From: Marivirga sp051117495
Lineage (GTDB): Bacteria > Bacteroidota > Bacteroidia > Cytophagales > Cyclobacteriaceae
NCBI RefSeq assembly: GCF_051117495.1
Contig: NZ_JBNPEF010000028.1
Span: 124,001-188,000 of the forward strand
Reading direction: 5' to 3'
DNA length: 64,000 nucleotides
In this document: in pieces, positions 38,786 to 47,306 of the stretch
Layout: each line of letters starts with the position of its first letter
Numbering within the stretch: position 1 is the first letter of the stretch
Notes under the pieces: generated by a model
What the model was told of the DNA's origin: nothing
Seen by the model: only the letters and a program-made list of their open reading frames with translations
Databases searched by the model: none
Position numbers and translations under genes: made by a program

Positions 38786-41614
38786 TTATTCAGCAGATTC
38801 TTCTTCCGGAAGTAAGATAGCCTCCACAAATTGATCTTCGTTTAAGAATTCATTAGCGGCCATTTTTAAGTCTTCTGCTTTTAATGACTTAATTTTGTCT
38901 TCTGTTACAATGAAATTACTTAAATCATCATTATAGTAGTAGAAACTGTAGAGCCTGTTCAACCAATAATCATTCTTCTTTAAATCTTCCTTCAATCCTT
39001 TCAGCTGAGCTTCTTTCACTTTATTTAAGTCTTCATCTTCCACTCCATTTTCTTTGATATCAGCTAGAATTTGGTGAGTTGTTTTCACCAAATCATCTAC
39101 ATTTTCAGGTCCACATGGGAAGGCAATTCTAAATGAATAGCGACTTTCAGGTAATCTCTGCATATATCCTGAAGCGCCTACTCCATAAACTCCACTCTTT
39201 TCTTCTCTTAAAATATCAATCAATTCATTGGTTACTAACTCACCCAAAGATTTTAAATGATAACTTTTCTGTCTATCATATTCAGTTTCACCGTGATATA
39301 AGATAGTAGCATAACTTTTTTGGTCAGTACCCTTTATGATTTCTTCCTTTACAACTCCTTCTGGTGGCCTGATACCTAAATCCACCCAATTATCTTCTCT
39401 TTCAACAGTAGGTAAGCTTCCTATATATGTTTCCAATAATGGCGTAATGCCATCAACATCAAAATTACCCACAAATACAAAAGTGAAATCACTTGCATCG
39501 GCAAATCGATCTTGATAGATTTCATAGGCTCTTTGGAAATCAATTTTATCTAAATCCTCCGCTTTAGGGAAACCACCGCCTCTTGGGTTATCTTGAGCGA
39601 GAATCATACTTACTTTATCACTATAATAAAATTGCGGATTGGACATTAAATTGCCATAAAGCATTTTATTTTTACTAACATAAGAGCCAAATGCTTCTTC
39701 ATCCATTCTTGGAGCGGTGAAATATAGATTTGTCAATTGAAACATTTCTTCCAAATCATTTGGACTTGCCTCAGCTCTAAACCCTTCTGACAAGGATCCA
39801 ATGAATGGATTAACCCTAACGGTTTTACCAGAAAGCATTTTTTGTATATCAGTATTGGAAAAGTCTGCAACCCCGGCTTCTGAAATTAAAGAAGTAGCAT
39901 TTGAAGCGGAATAATAATCTTCCATTTCATATTGATTATGACCACCAAAACTAAAGGCTCTCATCTTTACTTCATCATTTTTAAATTCAGTTGGTTTTAA
40001 TACAACCCGAACCCCATTACTCAATTCCAATTCCTTTACACCTAAATCTTCATGTATTTTTTCATCCACAACTTTTCCAGCTTTAGGAGCAGTTGACATA
40101 AAGCTCTCGGCCACTTCTTCATCCTTATATGGTTCAATTTCAGAATTTTCCACTTCTTCTAAAATCCCCAAAATAGCATCTTCAGTTGGCATATCCACTC
40201 CTTCTTTTTCAGTCCCTGTCAAAACAATCACTCTATTTTCATCAGTAATCCATTTTTCAGCCAACATATTGATTTCAGGAAGGCTTATAGTATTAATCAA
40301 ATTTTGATAAAATTCATATTCAAATTCAGCGCCCGGAATAGGGTTTTCTCTTAGAAAATGTTGAATATATGCACTCGCAAATCTATTTGATTCAGTTTTA
40401 TCTAATTCTTTTACTTTCTTTTCTGCATTATTTAAAAAAGTCTTTTTATAGCGATCTAATTCAGATGGAGTAAATCCATGTCTTTTCACTCTCTCATTCT
40501 CCTCTACAATAGCTTTCACTCCTTTTTCAAATCCATTTTCTCCTACTATTGCAAAAGAAGAATATGCACTTTTACTTCTTACCATAGGGGAAAAATTAGT
40601 GCCCGCAAATAAAAATGGTGGCTCGGCTGATTTGCTTAACTCATTCAATCTTTGTCCAAGCATTCCATTATACATACTATATACCAAATCCCTTCTCATA
40701 TCAGACAAAGTCTTCATATCCTCATTATCATGCTTGTAATAAAGCTGGATTTGATTAAAATTAGCTTCTTTATCCGAAACAATACTTACATAGGTTTCCT
40801 CATGAGCAGGCACTTCATAAAGCTCTTTTTCTTTTGGATTTTTAGGATTTTCTAAGTCTCCAAAACGTGCTTTAATTTCTTTTTCCATTTCGGATGGGTC
40901 AATATCCCCCACCGCAATGACAGCCATCAAATTTGGACGATACCAATCTTCATAAAATGAACGAAGGGTTTCATATTCGAAATTTTCCAATATTTCCTTT
41001 TTACCGATAGGCAGTCTTTCCGCATAGCGTGAATCCTTGAATAAAATGGGAAAATATTCATCTCGCATCCTTTGGTTGGCACCTTGTCCTAGTCTCCATT
41101 CCTCCAAAACAACACCTCTTTCCTTATCGATTTCCTCTTCAGTCATCAATAAACCATTTGCCCAATCCTCCAATACGGTTAAGCCATTTTCCAAGGTTTC
41201 TTCATCAGTAGGGATAGGCAAGATGTAAACAGTTTCATCAAAACTGGTGTAGGCATTCAAATCAGCACCAAATTTCACACCGGCAGATTGTAAATAATCT
41301 ACTAATTCATTCTTTTTGAAATTTTCAGTACCGTTAAATGCCATGTGCTCAGTAAAATGAGCTAAACCTAATTGCTTGTCATTTTCCTGCATGGAACCAG
41401 CATTGATCACCAAGCGAAATTCCACTTTGTCCTCCGGCTTTTCATTTTGCCGAATGTAATAAGTTAACCCATTTTCCAACTGCCCTATCTTCACATTGGG
41501 ATCCAATGGAATTGGTTTTTTTAGGGCTTTCTCAATTTCCGAATTCTGCGACCAGGCAAATCCCGCTGAAAGAAACAGCAAGAATGCAATCGCTAAAGAT
41601 TTCATTTTAAGCAT
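38786..41614 (-). CDS. Exported M16 zinc peptidase (two-domain)
   Basis: This 942-residue peptidase of the M16 family has a signal peptide (about 1-22) and the inverted zinc motif His86-x-x-Glu89-His90 in LAHFTEHMAFNG, with the further metal-binding glutamate in the segment DKERGVVLEEWR. The second, inactive M16 half follows from about residue 525 (LELSNGVRVVLKPTEFKND). Members of this group degrade short peptides, often in the periplasm, and are sometimes exported through outer-membrane systems. The start at 41614 precedes a second ATG at 41605 that would also give a proper signal peptide. A terminator follows the gene, and the neighbouring genes at 41714 and 42381 also encode peptidases, which suggests a peptide-use region. 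Confidence 0.94.
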   Translation of the reverse strand: MLKMKSLAIAFLLFLSAGFAWSQNSEIEKALKKPIPLDPNVKIGQLENGLTYYIRQNEKPEDKVEFRLVINAGSMQENDKQLGLAHFTEHMAFNGTENFKKNELVDYLQSAGVKFGADLNAYTSFDETVYILPIPTDEETLENGLTVLEDWANGLLMTEEEIDKERGVVLEEWRLGQGANQRMRDEYFPILFKDSRYAERLPIGKKEILENFEYETLRSFYEDWYRPNLMAVIAVGDIDPSEMEKEIKARFGDLENPKNPKEKELYEVPAHEETYVSIVSDKEANFNQIQLYYKHDNEDMKTLSDMRRDLVYSMYNGMLGQRLNELSKSAEPPFLFAGTNFSPMVRSKSAYSSFAIVGENGFEKGVKAIVEENERVKRHGFTPSELDRYKKTFLNNAEKKVKELDKTESNRFASAYIQHFLRENPIPGAEFEYEFYQNLINTISLPEINMLAEKWITDENRVIVLTGTEKEGVDMPTEDAILGILEEVENSEIEPYKDEEVAESFMSTAPKAGKVVDEKIHEDLGVKELELSNGVRVVLKPTEFKNDEVKMRAFSFGGHNQYEMEDYYSASNATSLISEAGVADFSNTDIQKMLSGKTVRVNPFIGSLSEGFRAEASPNDLEEMFQLTNLYFTAPRMDEEAFGSYVSKNKMLYGNLMSNPQFYYSDKVSMILAQDNPRGGGFPKAEDLDKIDFQRAYEIYQDRFADASDFTFVFVGNFDVDGITPLLETYIGSLPTVEREDNWVDLGIRPPEGVVKEEIIKGTDQKSYATILYHGETEYDRQKSYHLKSLGELVTNELIDILREEKSGVYGVGASGYMQRLPESRYSFRIAFPCGPENVDDLVKTTHQILADIKENGVEDEDLNKVKEAQLKGLKEDLKKNDYWLNRLYSFYYYNDDLSNFIVTEDKIKSLKAEDLKMAANEFLNEDQFVEAILLPEEESAE

Positions 41615-41685
41615 AATTATAAGATTTGTTTATTGTTACAAAAGTTTAAATTATTACAAAAATCTTACCTAAGCAACTATCCCAA

Positions 41686-41693
41686 TAGTTTTG
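41686..41693 (+). promoter_or_regulatory. TAnnTTTG -7 element before the HELGH protein gene
   Basis: TAGTTTTG matches the consensus and lies 20 bases before the ATG at 41714, which supports that start over the later ATG at 41744. No clear -33 element was seen. Confidence 0.45.
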
Positions 41694-41713
41694 TTTTAAA
41701 ATCACCATAAACA

Positions 41714-42310
41714 ATGATCATCTTCAATCGTTTCTTAAACAATATGAAAGTAAAGTTCAAAGAAATCCGTAACGATAAGATTAAAGAATGCTTTTTGGAT
41801 GTATTAAAAGAGTATGAGGATTTACATGATTTTTCCATAACACTTTATCAAAAAAGAGTAAAATCTTCCACCATGCAGGCTCAACCTTTAATTTCTTTTA
41901 AAGATATATTTAGGAGTGTAAAAAAATATAGAATTAAGTTAGGTGTTTATGTAAGCAGCAGTGAAAGTTTGAAGGTAGAAGATGTTCCAAAAAAAGTCCT
42001 AATTGGTTGGTTTGCCCATGAATTAGGTCACTTGGTTGATTATTTATCTTACTCAAGTATAGGGATGATCAAATATGGTCTAAAATATATAAGCTCAAAA
42101 TCTTTTAAAATGAAAGCTGAACATGAAGCCGACTACATTGCTATTAAAAATGGATTTAAAGATGAGATTATAGCTACAAAAGAATGGGTTCTAAATCACG
42201 ACTTAGTAGGACAAAAATACAAGAATGTCCTAAACAAATATTATCTATCAATTGAGCAGGTTGAATTATGTAATATAAACGAGCCTCCATTTCAGCCAGT
42301 AATGGAATAA
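41714..42310 (+). CDS. Putative zinc metalloprotease-like protein (HELGH motif)
   Basis: The 198-residue protein has no signal peptide and no recognised family name in my reading. It contains a clear gluzincin-type zinc motif, His102-Glu-Leu-Gly-His106 in WFAHELGHLVDYL, and about 30 residues later the acidic segment AEHEADYIAIKNGF (136-149), where a third zinc ligand would be expected in M48-like proteins. There is no membrane helix, unlike HtpX/M48. The rest is charged and unremarkable. It sits between an M16 gene and an M1 gene on the opposite strand, with a promoter of its own and a shared terminator. Peptidase activity is inferred only from the motif. Confidence 0.75.
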   Translation: MIIFNRFLNNMKVKFKEIRNDKIKECFLDVLKEYEDLHDFSITLYQKRVKSSTMQAQPLISFKDIFRSVKKYRIKLGVYVSSSESLKVEDVPKKVLIGWFAHELGHLVDYLSYSSIGMIKYGLKYISSKSFKMKAEHEADYIAIKNGFKDEIIATKEWVLNHDLVGQKYKNVLNKYYLSIEQVELCNINEPPFQPVME

Positions 42311-42340
42311 AAAAAGCCCCCAATTATGGAGGCTTCTTTT
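42311..42340. terminator. Bidirectional terminator between converging peptidase genes
   Basis: AAGCCCCC and GGAGGCTT pair with one mismatch around a six-base loop, flanked by A and T runs on both sides, so it can serve both the gene ending at 42310 and the one ending at 42381. Confidence 0.8.
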
Positions 42341-42380
42341 AATTTAAATTATAGTTTTATAAGAAATTCATTCATTACTT

Positions 42381-44339
42381 TTAATCTTCTTCATAATATG
42401 GACTTGGCCATACATCATTACTGCCATTAATATCTGGCAAGATTTTATTTGGATCCAATTCAATTTTCTCCACCTCTTTTCCAGTGCTTAACAAATGATT
42501 CCATGAATCACCCCTTTGCCATATTTCAACTGGGAGTTCAACCATTTCATCAGTTCCATCTGCATAAGTTACTTTCATTTTAACTGGCATCGGCACCTCA
42601 CCTTTATTAGCTAAAACCAATAAATAGCTGCCCTGATAAGGATAAACTCCATCTAAAGCAATGTCAATATTTCCATTTCCGTAGAACCATGTTCTCCAAA
42701 ACCAAGAAAGGTTCTCGCCAGAAACATTTTCCATAGTATTAAAGAAATCGCCAGGAGTTGGGTGTTTATATGCCCATCTATTAATATAAGCCTTAAATGC
42801 ATTGTCAAATCTTTCATGACCTAAAATATATTCTCTCAACATTAGAAGACCCATGGCAGGCTTCATATAAGCGATCATACCCAGATTTCTGGTATTTGCA
42901 ACATCAGGATAAGTCGCAATTTTCTCTCTATTTTCGCTAGTTAGCCAGCCTACATAACTTCTTGTCTCATCCAAATCATCTGCGAATTCTCCATCATTGA
43001 ATTCTTCTGAAGAATAAAAATTGATGAAGGTGTTAAAACCTTCGTCCATCCAGGCATATAACCTTTCATTACTTCCCACTATCATTGGGAACCAGTTATG
43101 ACCAAATTCGTGATCGGTAACGCCCCATAAAGATTTGTTTTTAGATTGGTATCCACAGAAATTTAAACCCGGATACTCCATCCCTCCAATATCGGCCGCA
43201 ACATTCACTGCATTAGGGTAAGGATATTCATACCACATATTTGAATAATGCTCGATTGAAGCTTTAGAATATTCTGTAGAACGTCCGTATCCATCTTCCC
43301 CATCACTTTCTTTTGGATAAGCAGATTGAGCCATGGCTTTTTTACCGCTTGGCAAATCAATTTTAGCTGCATCCCAAATGAAGGCAGGAGAAGATCCCCA
43401 AGCAACATCTCTGGCATTTTCAATTTTAAATTTCCAAGTCAAATTTCCTGATTGCTTTGGTCTTGTTTTGGAAGGGTCTCCTACTTCGTCAGCCGTGATA
43501 ATATGAACTGTTTCGTCACTATTGGCCGCTTTTGCCATTCTATTTTGTTGTTCTGCGGTCAATACATCGTTAGGATTTAACAACTCTCCAGAACCCACTA
43601 CAATATGATTATAAGGTACTGTTACATTATATTCAAAATCTCCATATTCTAAATAGAACTCACCAGCTCCTAAGTATGGCTGTGTATTCCAACCTTGAAT
43701 ATCATCAAATACCATCATTCTGGGATACCACTGTGCCATAGCAAATATGGTTCCATCATCCACTTTCAACTGCCCCATTCTATCCATTCCTTTAACTGGA
43801 ATTTTATACTCAAAATTCATACTAATAGTAGCAGTTCCACCGTTGGCCTCAATCGGCTCGTCAAAGAAAACCTGCATACGAGTATCATTTATGATATGCT
43901 TAGTTGAAGGATTCCCTCTTCTCCCGCTAATTGCTTTTAGATTGGTGATATTATAACCACCGTCCATATCTCCTACATAACGATTTCCTTGGATGGGAGT
44001 GGTCAAAGTACCTCTAGAGGTTTCTGTGAATCTATTTTGTTCTAAGTGCAACCAAACAAATTCTAGTTTTTCAGGACTATTATTGGTATAATCAATAGTG
44101 ATTTTACCATTAATCATTTCATTTTCTTCGTCTAGCGTCACATCAATTTTGTAATCCGCACTATTTTGCCAATAGTTATGGCCTGGCTTTCCTGAAGCTG
44201 ATCTATATTCATTCCCGCTTCTGTCACCAAAAAATTTAAATAAATCCTGGTTGTTTTCCTGTGGGTTTTGAGCAAATAGGCCTGATACTAAACCCATTAA
44301 CATCAAAACAGATAGTTTTAATACTTTCATATATTTCAT
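42381..44339 (-). CDS. Exported M1-family metallopeptidase (copy 1)
   Basis: This 652-residue peptidase has a signal peptide (about 1-23), the M1 beta-saddle domain, and a catalytic domain with His410-Glu411-x-x-His414 in TDHEFGHNWFPMIVG and the third ligand Glu433 in WMDEGFNTF, with the usual 18-residue spacing. The exopeptidase signature reads GGMEYPGLNF rather than GAMEN, as in many Bacteroidota M1 proteins. The C-terminal region is short, with no ERAP-like helical domain. It acts outside the cytoplasm, presumably removing residues from peptide N-termini. A paralogue lies at 54569 and both belong to duplicated blocks with DUF3857 genes. The start could also be the ATG three codons later. 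Confidence 0.93.
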   Translation of the reverse strand: MKYMKVLKLSVLMLMGLVSGLFAQNPQENNQDLFKFFGDRSGNEYRSASGKPGHNYWQNSADYKIDVTLDEENEMINGKITIDYTNNSPEKLEFVWLHLEQNRFTETSRGTLTTPIQGNRYVGDMDGGYNITNLKAISGRRGNPSTKHIINDTRMQVFFDEPIEANGGTATISMNFEYKIPVKGMDRMGQLKVDDGTIFAMAQWYPRMMVFDDIQGWNTQPYLGAGEFYLEYGDFEYNVTVPYNHIVVGSGELLNPNDVLTAEQQNRMAKAANSDETVHIITADEVGDPSKTRPKQSGNLTWKFKIENARDVAWGSSPAFIWDAAKIDLPSGKKAMAQSAYPKESDGEDGYGRSTEYSKASIEHYSNMWYEYPYPNAVNVAADIGGMEYPGLNFCGYQSKNKSLWGVTDHEFGHNWFPMIVGSNERLYAWMDEGFNTFINFYSSEEFNDGEFADDLDETRSYVGWLTSENREKIATYPDVANTRNLGMIAYMKPAMGLLMLREYILGHERFDNAFKAYINRWAYKHPTPGDFFNTMENVSGENLSWFWRTWFYGNGNIDIALDGVYPYQGSYLLVLANKGEVPMPVKMKVTYADGTDEMVELPVEIWQRGDSWNHLLSTGKEVEKIELDPNKILPDINGSNDVWPSPYYEED

Positions 44340-44662
44340 TTATGGTTAGAATTCAATAAAACACGAAATTAATAGAAATTTATTGCTATGCATACTTTTG
44401 TTTGATGAATGGGTGAGCGAGACAATTGAATTATTATACGCAAATTAAAATTGATCTACCAGAAAATAGAATCCTTTTCATATAATCTAAAAAGTAATTT
44501 TGTAAATTGGTTACATGATTAAAATACATTTATTTCAATAATTTGCTTAAGCTAAGACATTATATACAGGATTTCAAAACTGCCTTTGACCAGTGATGCA
44601 ATTTAAAATTCTACAAATGAAAAACTGATTTGAATTTTTTGAATAATACAACAAGATAGGTT
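44340..44662 (+). other. 323-base spacer between divergent genes
   Basis: The only recognisable element is TAATTTTG at 44495-44502, a TAnnTTTG match about 160 bases before the DUF4256 gene. No gene or strong hairpin is visible. Confidence 0.45.
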
Positions 44663-45208
44663 ATGAGTGAAAAAGATAAAACCTCCTTATTAAAGATACT
44701 TGAAATCAGATTCAAGAATAACATGCATAGACATCATAATTTGATATGGCAAGATGTTAAATCAAAATTAGACTTAAATCCTGAGAAATTAATTTCTTTA
44801 AGTAGAATGGAAGATAGTGGTGGAGAACCTGATGTGATAGCTAAAGATGAAAACACATCTGAATTTCTATTTTATGATTGCTCAAAGGAAAGTCCAAAAG
44901 GCAGAAGAAGTCTTTGTTATGACAGGTCAGCTCAACTTGGCCGAAAAAAATATCCTCCTAAAAACAATGTAGAGGACATGGCAAAAGACATAGGAATAGA
45001 GCTTTTAGATGAAACTAAATACAGATTATTACAACAAATTGAAAATGTGGATACCAAAACCTCAAGTTGGATCAAAACCCCTGATAAAATAAGGAGTTTG
45101 GGAGGAGCACTATTTGGCGATTATCGATACGAAACTGTTTTCATCTATCATAATGGGGCAGATTCTTACTATGGCGCACGAGGATTTAGAGGTTATTTAA
45201 AAATATAA
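44663..45208 (+). CDS. DUF4256-family protein
   Basis: This 181-residue soluble protein matches DUF4256 in length and layout. Recognisable segments are MSRMEDSGGEPDV-like sequence (seen here as SRMEDSGGEPDVIA), the central FLFYDCSKESPKGRRSLCYD and RKKYPPKNNVEDMA, and the C-terminal LGGALFGDYRYETVFIYHNG and YGARGFRGYL. The family is widespread and small and has no experimental function that I know of. It has no signal peptide. It is transcribed toward the TetR gene with 70 bases between them, but the TetR promoter and operator lie in that gap, so the two are probably separate units. Confidence 0.88.
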   Translation: MSEKDKTSLLKILEIRFKNNMHRHHNLIWQDVKSKLDLNPEKLISLSRMEDSGGEPDVIAKDENTSEFLFYDCSKESPKGRRSLCYDRSAQLGRKKYPPKNNVEDMAKDIGIELLDETKYRLLQQIENVDTKTSSWIKTPDKIRSLGGALFGDYRYETVFIYHNGADSYYGARGFRGYLKI

Positions 45209-45247
45209 GTTTCTACAAATAATAAAATTTTAATGAACAATATTTCC

Positions 45248-45261
45248 CTAACGAACGTTTG
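45248..45261 (+). promoter_or_regulatory. TetR operator, CTAACGAACGTTTG
   Basis: This pseudo-palindrome fits the pattern CNAACGNNCGTTNG that I recall for the TetR-family phenylacetate repressor PaaR of Thermus. It sits directly upstream of the -7 element of the TetR gene, so self-repression is likely. I did not find a second copy before paaA or paaN. Confidence 0.65.
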
Positions 45262-45266
45262 TTTAT

Positions 45267-45274
45267 TATATTTG
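45267..45274 (+). promoter_or_regulatory. TAnnTTTG -7 element of the TetR gene
   Basis: TATATTTG matches the consensus and ends four bases before the ATG at 45279, the same sequence and spacing as in front of padR at 9158. The transcript is probably leaderless or nearly so. Confidence 0.6.
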
Positions 45275-45278
45275 GAGA

Positions 45279-45866
45279 ATGATTACCAAGACAAAAGTAA
45301 ATAGAAAGCAACAAATTGTCGAGAAAGCTACAGAACTTTTTCAAAAACAAGGTTATGCTGCTACAAGTATGCGTGATTTAGCAAGTTATATTGGAATTGA
45401 AGCAGCAAGTCTTTATTCTCATATAAAATCTAAAGAAGAAATTCTCCAAAAAATATGTTTTCAAATGGCCAATGATTTCTTTCAATCATTGGAAGAGATT
45501 GAATTGGAAAAATTAAGTGCGGATGAGAAATTAAAAAAGGCGGTTATATCACATGTTAAAGTATTGACAAAGGATAGTGCTGCAAGTGCCGTTTTTTTCT
45601 CAGAATGGAGGCACTTAAGTGAATCCTACTTGAAGGATTTTTTAACGATGAGAAATAATTACGAAAATAAATTTATACAAATATTAATAGATGGGCATAA
45701 AGAAGGTGTTTTTAAGAAAATGGATGCAAAATTCACCGTTTTAGCATTACTTTCTTCCATTAATTGGATGCCTTCTTGGTATAAACCGGAAGGCAAATTA
45801 AGCCCTGAAGAAATAGCTGAAAACGTAACAGATGTTTTCATTAACGGACTAAAAATAAGATCTTAA
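45279..45866 (+). CDS. TetR-family repressor, probable phenylacetate regulator
   Basis: The 195-residue protein has an N-terminal TetR helix-turn-helix (about 8-55: RKQQIVEKATELFQKQGYAA, then LASYIGIEAASLYSHIKSKE) and a helical ligand-binding domain for the rest. Many TetR regulators beside paa genes respond to phenylacetyl-CoA, and the operator upstream fits that group. The gene stands 112 bases before paaA on the same strand. It has a promoter with the -7 element four bases from the start codon and an operator next to it. The effector is inferred from context. Confidence 0.9.
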   Translation: MITKTKVNRKQQIVEKATELFQKQGYAATSMRDLASYIGIEAASLYSHIKSKEEILQKICFQMANDFFQSLEEIELEKLSADEKLKKAVISHVKVLTKDSAASAVFFSEWRHLSESYLKDFLTMRNNYENKFIQILIDGHKEGVFKKMDAKFTVLALLSSINWMPSWYKPEGKLSPEEIAENVTDVFINGLKIRS

Positions 45867-45978
45867 ATAGAGCCTATTGGGCAATAGCACGAGCAATTGT
45901 AGTATGTATTTGATATTCAGTACCAAATGAAAATAGTTCGTGTAATTAAAGTTTTGAAATTATAAAAATAATAAAATT

Positions 45979-46977
45979 ATGTACGGAGGCGGACAAGTAT
46001 TTGAATCTTCATCAGTAAACAATGAATTATTGAAAGATGAAGACCCACAGAAATTAGCTGAATTTGAAGCTCGAATCGCAAGAGGTGAAAAAATTGAGCC
46101 TAATGATTGGATGCCAAAACTATACAGAAAGCAACTAGTCAGAATGATTGAGCAACATGCTCATTCGGAAATCATTGGGGCTTTGCCAGAAGGTACTTGG
46201 ATTACCAGAGCACCTGGCTTTAAAAGAAAATTAGCCTTGATGGCAAAAGTTCAAGATGAAGTTGGCCATGCACAATTACTTTACGGTGCGGCTGAAACCT
46301 TAGGCAAAAGTCGTGAGCAAATGATCGAAGATTTGATTACGGGAAAATCAAAATATTCCAACATCTTCAATTACCCTACCTTCACATGGGCTGATTCATG
46401 TTTTATTTCATGGTTAGTAGATGCTGGGGCAATCGTTAACCAATTAGCGAATGCAAGAGGAAGTTACGGTCCTTATTGTCGTGCATTAGACAGAATTTGT
46501 GCTGAAGAATCATTCCACTTAAAATATGGACACCATTGTGTTATCCATTTAGCTACAGGAACTCCCAAGCAAAGAGAAATGATGCAAGAAGCTGTGAACA
46601 GATGGTGGCCACCAATGATGCATTTCTTTGGCCCTTCTGATAAAATGTCAACACATACGCAGATTTTGACCAAATGGAAAGTGAAAATGGCAACTAATGA
46701 TGAGTGTCGTCAGCAATTTTTGGATATGTATGTTCCAAAAATTTGGGAGCTAGGATTGACTATTCCTGATGAGAATTTGAAAAAGAATGCTGAAACCGGT
46801 GAGTGGGAATTCACTGAGCCAGATTGGGAAGAATTCAAAAGAGTAATTAATGGTGATGGCCCTTGTAACAAAGAGCGTTTGGCAGTACGAAGAACAGCGG
46901 AAGAAAGAGGCGCTTGGGTAAGAAGAGCATTAACTGCCAAAACGAAAGGTGAAGAATACGTGGCGCCTTTGGCCTAA
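45979..46977 (+). CDS. paaA: Phenylacetyl-CoA 1,2-epoxidase, catalytic subunit PaaA
   Basis: PaaA is the di-iron catalytic subunit of the multicomponent epoxidase that adds one oxygen atom to the aromatic ring of phenylacetyl-CoA. The 332-residue length is normal. The iron ligands are visible: Glu64 in AHSEIIGALPEG, the Glu94-x-x-His97 pair in QDEVGHAQLL, a probable Asp148 in WLVDAGAIVNQ, and Glu177-x-x-His180 in CAEESFHLKYGH. The substrate-contact segment NRWWPPMMHFFGPSD also matches. It is the first structural gene of the local paa group, separated from the TetR gene by 112 bases and from the small coiled-coil gene by 111 bases, so expression may be uneven along the operon. Confidence 0.97.
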   Translation: MYGGGQVFESSSVNNELLKDEDPQKLAEFEARIARGEKIEPNDWMPKLYRKQLVRMIEQHAHSEIIGALPEGTWITRAPGFKRKLALMAKVQDEVGHAQLLYGAAETLGKSREQMIEDLITGKSKYSNIFNYPTFTWADSCFISWLVDAGAIVNQLANARGSYGPYCRALDRICAEESFHLKYGHHCVIHLATGTPKQREMMQEAVNRWWPPMMHFFGPSDKMSTHTQILTKWKVKMATNDECRQQFLDMYVPKIWELGLTIPDENLKKNAETGEWEFTEPDWEEFKRVINGDGPCNKERLAVRRTAEERGAWVRRALTAKTKGEEYVAPLA

Positions 46978-47088
46978 TTAATTACAAATTAGGAATTTAC
47001 TAATTACGATTTTTTCAAACTCCGTCATTCCCACGCAGGTTGGAATCTTTTAGAAAAAGTGTTCTTTATCAGTTTAAAATAGTTGAAA

Positions 47089-47295
47089 ATGAGCAATATA
47101 GAAGCATTAATCAATAGGTTTGAAAAGCATAAGAATGTAACGGATGATAAATTCCAATTTATGCTTGATAGACAAAAAGCAATGGAATCGGCTATGTTGG
47201 AATTGAAGGAGGAAAATTCTGATTTCTATGGATTTGTTGCTGAATCATTGAAAGAAATTGATAATGAAATTAAATTCATTAAAAATAAAATTTAA
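47089..47295 (+). CDS. Small coiled-coil protein inside the paa operon
   Basis: This 68-residue protein lies between paaA and paaB, where most known paa operons have nothing. I start it at ATG 47089; a TTG six bases earlier is less likely. The sequence (MSNIEALINRFEKHKNVTDD, then AMLELKEENSDFYGFVAES and EIDNEIKFIKNKI) is charged, helical and probably forms a coiled coil. It has no signal or membrane segment. It follows paaA by 111 bases and stands 11 bases before paaB. I do not recognise a family. A role as an assembly or linker factor for the epoxidase complex is only a suggestion from its place. Confidence 0.7.
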   Translation: MSNIEALINRFEKHKNVTDDKFQFMLDRQKAMESAMLELKEENSDFYGFVAESLKEIDNEIKFIKNKI

Positions 47296-47306
47296 AATTT
47301 ATAGAA

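Noticed and set aside
47027..47046. REP-like ATTCC/GGAAT palindrome between paaA and the coiled-coil gene
   Set aside because: The perfect arms are only five bases long, with a mismatch next to them; too weak to list as a repeat.
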